From positions 1-64,000 of the forward strand of contig NZ_STGK01000002.1 of the NCBI RefSeq assembly GCF_004919105.1: 64,000 bases of DNA. The letters run 5' to 3'. The translations under genes were made by a program, and so were the position numbers. Below, piece after piece: positions 61,823 to 64,000 of this stretch. Origin of the DNA: Nocardioides sp. GY 10113 (GTDB lineage Bacteria > Actinomycetota > Actinomycetes > Propionibacteriales > Nocardioidaceae). A model generated the notes under the pieces. That model ran no database searches and was not told the origin of the DNA. It saw only the letters and a list, made by a program, of their open reading frames with translations. Positions within the stretch are counted from its first letter, which is position 1, and each line of letters begins with the position of its first letter.

Positions 61823-63244
61823 ATGAGACGAGGCACCCGCCGATCAGGCATCCGCACAGCGGGCAGGCGCGCCATCGCGCTGGCCCTCTGCACGGCGGTG
61901 CTGGCGACGTCGCTGCTGGCACTCGCCGGCAGCGGGTCGAGCGCCGCCGCGGACACCGACGACCCCTCGGTCCGGCCCGGGATGGGCGACATCTTCAACG
62001 GCTACGTGGTCGGGGCGCTCTCCAGCGCCTCCGTCGGCTCGCCGAAGGAGATCTTCTCCGCGCTGCTCCCGAACGACCCGTTCTACGACGAGCCGACGCT
62101 GACCGGGCTGGAGCCCAACGGCACCCTGCTGAAGGCGAAGCCCGTCGACGTGATGTTCCTGGGCATCCAGCCGGGCAACCTCGATGCCTGGAAGGTGATG
62201 TACACGACCCGCGGCCAGCACGGGCAGCAGGTGATCAGCACGGGCATCCTGATGATCCCCGTCGACGGCACCCCGAACCACGAGCGGCCGCTGATCGCCT
62301 ACCAGGAGGCCAACGACTCCGTCGGCGCCTACTGCCACCCGAGCACCCAGTGGACCGGGGGCGATCCGCTCGACGGATCGCTGTGGTCGGCGCTCGGACC
62401 GCTCGCGCAGATGTTCGGCGGCGGCGCGGCGGTGATGATCAGCGACGTCGGCAACAACGGGGATCCCGAGCCGCACGGCGTCTTCGGCGGGAAGTTCGGC
62501 GGCCACGCGCTCCTCGACGGGATCCGCGCCGCGATCGCGGTGCAGGACGCCGACCTCGCCGAGCGCCCCGAGATCGGCGTGTTCGGCATCGCCGGCGGCG
62601 GCGTCGGCGCCGCGTTCGCGGCGGAGATCGCCAAGAAGTACGCCCCCGAGCTGCGGATCAAGGGCACCGTGCTCGAGGGCATGGTGGTCGACCTGCAGAG
62701 CTTCTTCCGGACGGCCGACGGCTCGATCGGCTCGGGGTTCGTCTTCGCCACGCTGCTCGGGCTCGAGCCGTGGTACCCGGAGTGGGAGCTGGACAGCCAG
62801 CTGAACCTCGCCGGCCGGGCGATCGCCAAGCTCTTCCGCACCCAGTGCCAGACCCCGGCGTACTTCATGCTGCCGCTGGTGCCGCTGGACAAGCTCTTCA
62901 AGAACGGCGTGAACCCGGCTGACAACCCGATCTTCTTCAAGGCCTTCCAGGAGAACCTGCTCGGCAGCCCGTCCGCGAAGGACCCGGGGCGCGCCGCGCA
63001 CCCGCCGCGCAAGAAGAACCGGATCCTGATCTCCTCCTGCGCCAAGGACGACTCACCGATGTCCCTGGTCCCGGCGAAGGACGCCCGCGACCTGGCCAAG
63101 CGGTACCGCCGCGCGGGCGCGAAGGTGAAGTACGCGCCGACGGACTGCTCGATGAAGCGGTTCATCACCGACCTCTACGGCTGGGGCACCGACCTGTTCG
63201 GGATGCAGACCATCCCGTGGCTCTTCAAGCAGATGCGGCGCTGA
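61823..63244 (+). CDS. Secreted lipase-family protein (LIP/CalA-like), apparently inactive
   Basis: 473 residues. Signal peptide: RRGTRRSGIRTAGRRAIALA and a hydrophobic core to about residue 40. The alpha/beta-hydrolase body follows the secretory-lipase (PF03583) family: LIAYQEANDSVGAYCHPS, DGIRAAIAVQDADL, LEGMVVDLQSFFRTADG. The nucleophile elbow, G-x-S-x-G in active members, reads GIAGG with Ala257. An acid is kept (KDDSPMSLVP, D409/D410). The position expected for the histidine reads TDCSMKRF (C442). It may be a ligand-binding pseudoenzyme. Confidence 0.82.
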   Translation: MRRGTRRSGIRTAGRRAIALALCTAVLATSLLALAGSGSSAAADTDDPSVRPGMGDIFNGYVVGALSSASVGSPKEIFSALLPNDPFYDEPTLTGLEPNGTLLKAKPVDVMFLGIQPGNLDAWKVMYTTRGQHGQQVISTGILMIPVDGTPNHERPLIAYQEANDSVGAYCHPSTQWTGGDPLDGSLWSALGPLAQMFGGGAAVMISDVGNNGDPEPHGVFGGKFGGHALLDGIRAAIAVQDADLAERPEIGVFGIAGGGVGAAFAAEIAKKYAPELRIKGTVLEGMVVDLQSFFRTADGSIGSGFVFATLLGLEPWYPEWELDSQLNLAGRAIAKLFRTQCQTPAYFMLPLVPLDKLFKNGVNPADNPIFFKAFQENLLGSPSAKDPGRAAHPPRKKNRILISSCAKDDSPMSLVPAKDARDLAKRYRRAGAKVKYAPTDCSMKRFITDLYGWGTDLFGMQTIPWLFKQMRR

Positions 63245-63425
63245 GGTGGCCCGTCACCCGTCGGCCGCGCCCGCGACACCGCCACGGCCGGCCCATCCCC
63301 CGTCAGGACCACCGTAGCCGACCGAACGTTCACTCACCCTGGGGCACAGCGACGCCTGATCGGGCTCGTTGTCGCGGGTCGCCCCCTTCACTCCACCGAT
63401 CGACGACGCACGAAGGACGTACCCC

Positions 63426-64000
63426 ATGCGCAACCGGATCGCCGGCGGCATCGCCGTCGCGCTCACGACCGGGGTGCTCTCCACGATGGCACCCGCACCG
63501 GCCCAGGCCGCCTGGCCCGCACCGGACTCGTGGCTGAGCATGCTCACCTCCACCCGCGACGCCGCGGCGGCCGCCGCCGCCGCGAGCACCACCTCGATCA
63601 GCTCCTCGAGCACCACCTCGACCAGCTCCTCGACCAGCTCCTCGACCAGCTCCTCGACCAGCTCCTCGACCAGCTCCTCGACCAGCACGGGGCTCTCCAG
63701 CGCGGCCCTGAGTGCGCTGGACCTGCCGCTGACCAACCGGGACGCTTCCGTCGCGACCGGCGGCGTCAACCCGGCGCTGCCCACCGACTCCGCGACGCTG
63801 GGCGCGCTGCTCGACCAGGTCCGCGCGGCCGGCTACGCCCCCACCCGGTACGCCGCGCTGCTGTACCAGTACTGGCTGGCCCGCTCCACCGAGGCCGCCG
63901 GCATCGACCTGGCCACGTGGAACCCGCAGACCACGGCCAAGGCCAACCGCACCAACCTGGTCAGGTCCTACCGCTACTACGAGGACTTCCAGCTCGCGCA
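63426..64000 (+). CDS. Exported Ser/Thr-repeat protein (3' end outside the window)
   Basis: 191 codons are visible before the right edge. ATG 63426 has GAAGGA upstream. A Sec signal peptide (RNRIAGGIAVALTTGVLSTMAPAPAQA) is followed by an Ala/Ser/Thr low-complexity stretch, with repeats of SSST encoded by 12-base units. After it comes a helical domain, with LLDQVRAAGYAPTRYAALLYQYWLARSTEAAGIDLATWNP. The domain family is not recognised in this part. The Ser/Thr stretch may be a wall-spanning or glycosylated linker. Confidence 0.75.
   Translation, partial: MRNRIAGGIAVALTTGVLSTMAPAPAQAAWPAPDSWLSMLTSTRDAAAAAAAASTTSISSSSTTSTSSSTSSSTSSSTSSSTSSSTSTGLSSAALSALDLPLTNRDASVATGGVNPALPTDSATLGALLDQVRAAGYAPTRYAALLYQYWLARSTEAAGIDLATWNPQTTAKANRTNLVRSYRYYEDFQLA
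63591..63686 (+). repeat. 12-base tandem repeat in the exported protein gene
   Basis: Units of ACCAGCTCCTCG occur perfectly five times at 63621-63680, with imperfect copies on both sides. They encode Thr-Ser-Ser-Ser and keep the frame when copy number changes. Confidence 0.9.

Noticed and set aside
63254..63784. Antisense frame rich in EELV repeats
   Set aside because: It is the complement of the Ser/Thr repeat of the exported protein, which has a signal peptide and ribosome site; the antisense frame has neither.
1..64000. tRNA, rRNA, insertion sequences, prophage or integrative elements
   Set aside because: No cloverleaf with a T-arm GTTCGA context, no transposase, integrase or phage protein, and no long terminal inverted repeats were found.

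Overview
The window is very GC-rich (third codon positions almost all G or C) and its gene content is that of an actinobacterium. SepH, DUF2613, DUF3068 and DUF4192 proteins, an actinobacterial-type PolA, an AftD-like arabinofuranosyltransferase and many leaderless genes fit Nocardioidaceae (Nocardioides or a relative) best. That placement is inferred from gene content only. No rRNA, tRNA, CRISPR array, insertion sequence, prophage or integrase was seen. The region reads as chromosomal backbone with a few accessory operons. Both window edges cut through genes for exported proteins.

Layout. 1-11.9 kb: a cut surface protein with a long structured leader, a flavodoxin, a DUF2157 membrane protein, a secreted M28 aminopeptidase, a DUF389 protein, small enzymes and unknowns, and a Tat-type PhlG-like hydrolase divergent from a TetR regulator with a perfect palindrome between them. 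11.9-21.2 kb: an SGNH hydrolase divergent from a tightly coupled eight-gene operon (two DUF35/OB proteins, two thiolase-fold proteins lacking the thiolase cysteine, a crotonase, an authentic thiolase, a TetR regulator and an aldehyde dehydrogenase). It looks like an acyl-CoA side-chain cleavage pathway. 21.2-25.5 kb: a 2H phosphoesterase, cobT-cobS-cobU for the last steps of cobalamin assembly, yaaA and a YchJ-like protein. 25.7-37.7 kb: sepH, a glutamate-cysteine ligase, DUF4192, dinB (Pol IV), an S9 oligopeptidase, a sigB-type sigma factor, coaE, an acyl-CoA ligase and a GlxA-type regulator.

38-43 kb: a two-gene exported unit (arylsulfotransferase-like plus SGNH hydrolase) and rpsA. 43.2-57.5 kb: envelope polysaccharide genes (methyltransferases, DUF3068, GT-C-like membrane proteins, an acyltransferase, an AftD-like protein, a GT4 glycosyltransferase, DUF2613 and a Wzx-like flippase). 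57.6-64 kb: polA, a hotdog thioesterase, a GNAT protein, a secreted lipase homologue that appears to have lost its nucleophile, and a cut Ser/Thr-repeat exported protein.

Regulatory signals read from the sequence: a GGAAT-N18-GTT (SigR/SigH-type) promoter ahead of the sigma factor gene, two palindromic TetR-type operators, several strong terminator hairpins, and about 17 genes whose start codon lies 6-8 bases after a TANNNT box (leaderless). In one case two divergent leaderless genes share the central TA of their -10 boxes.
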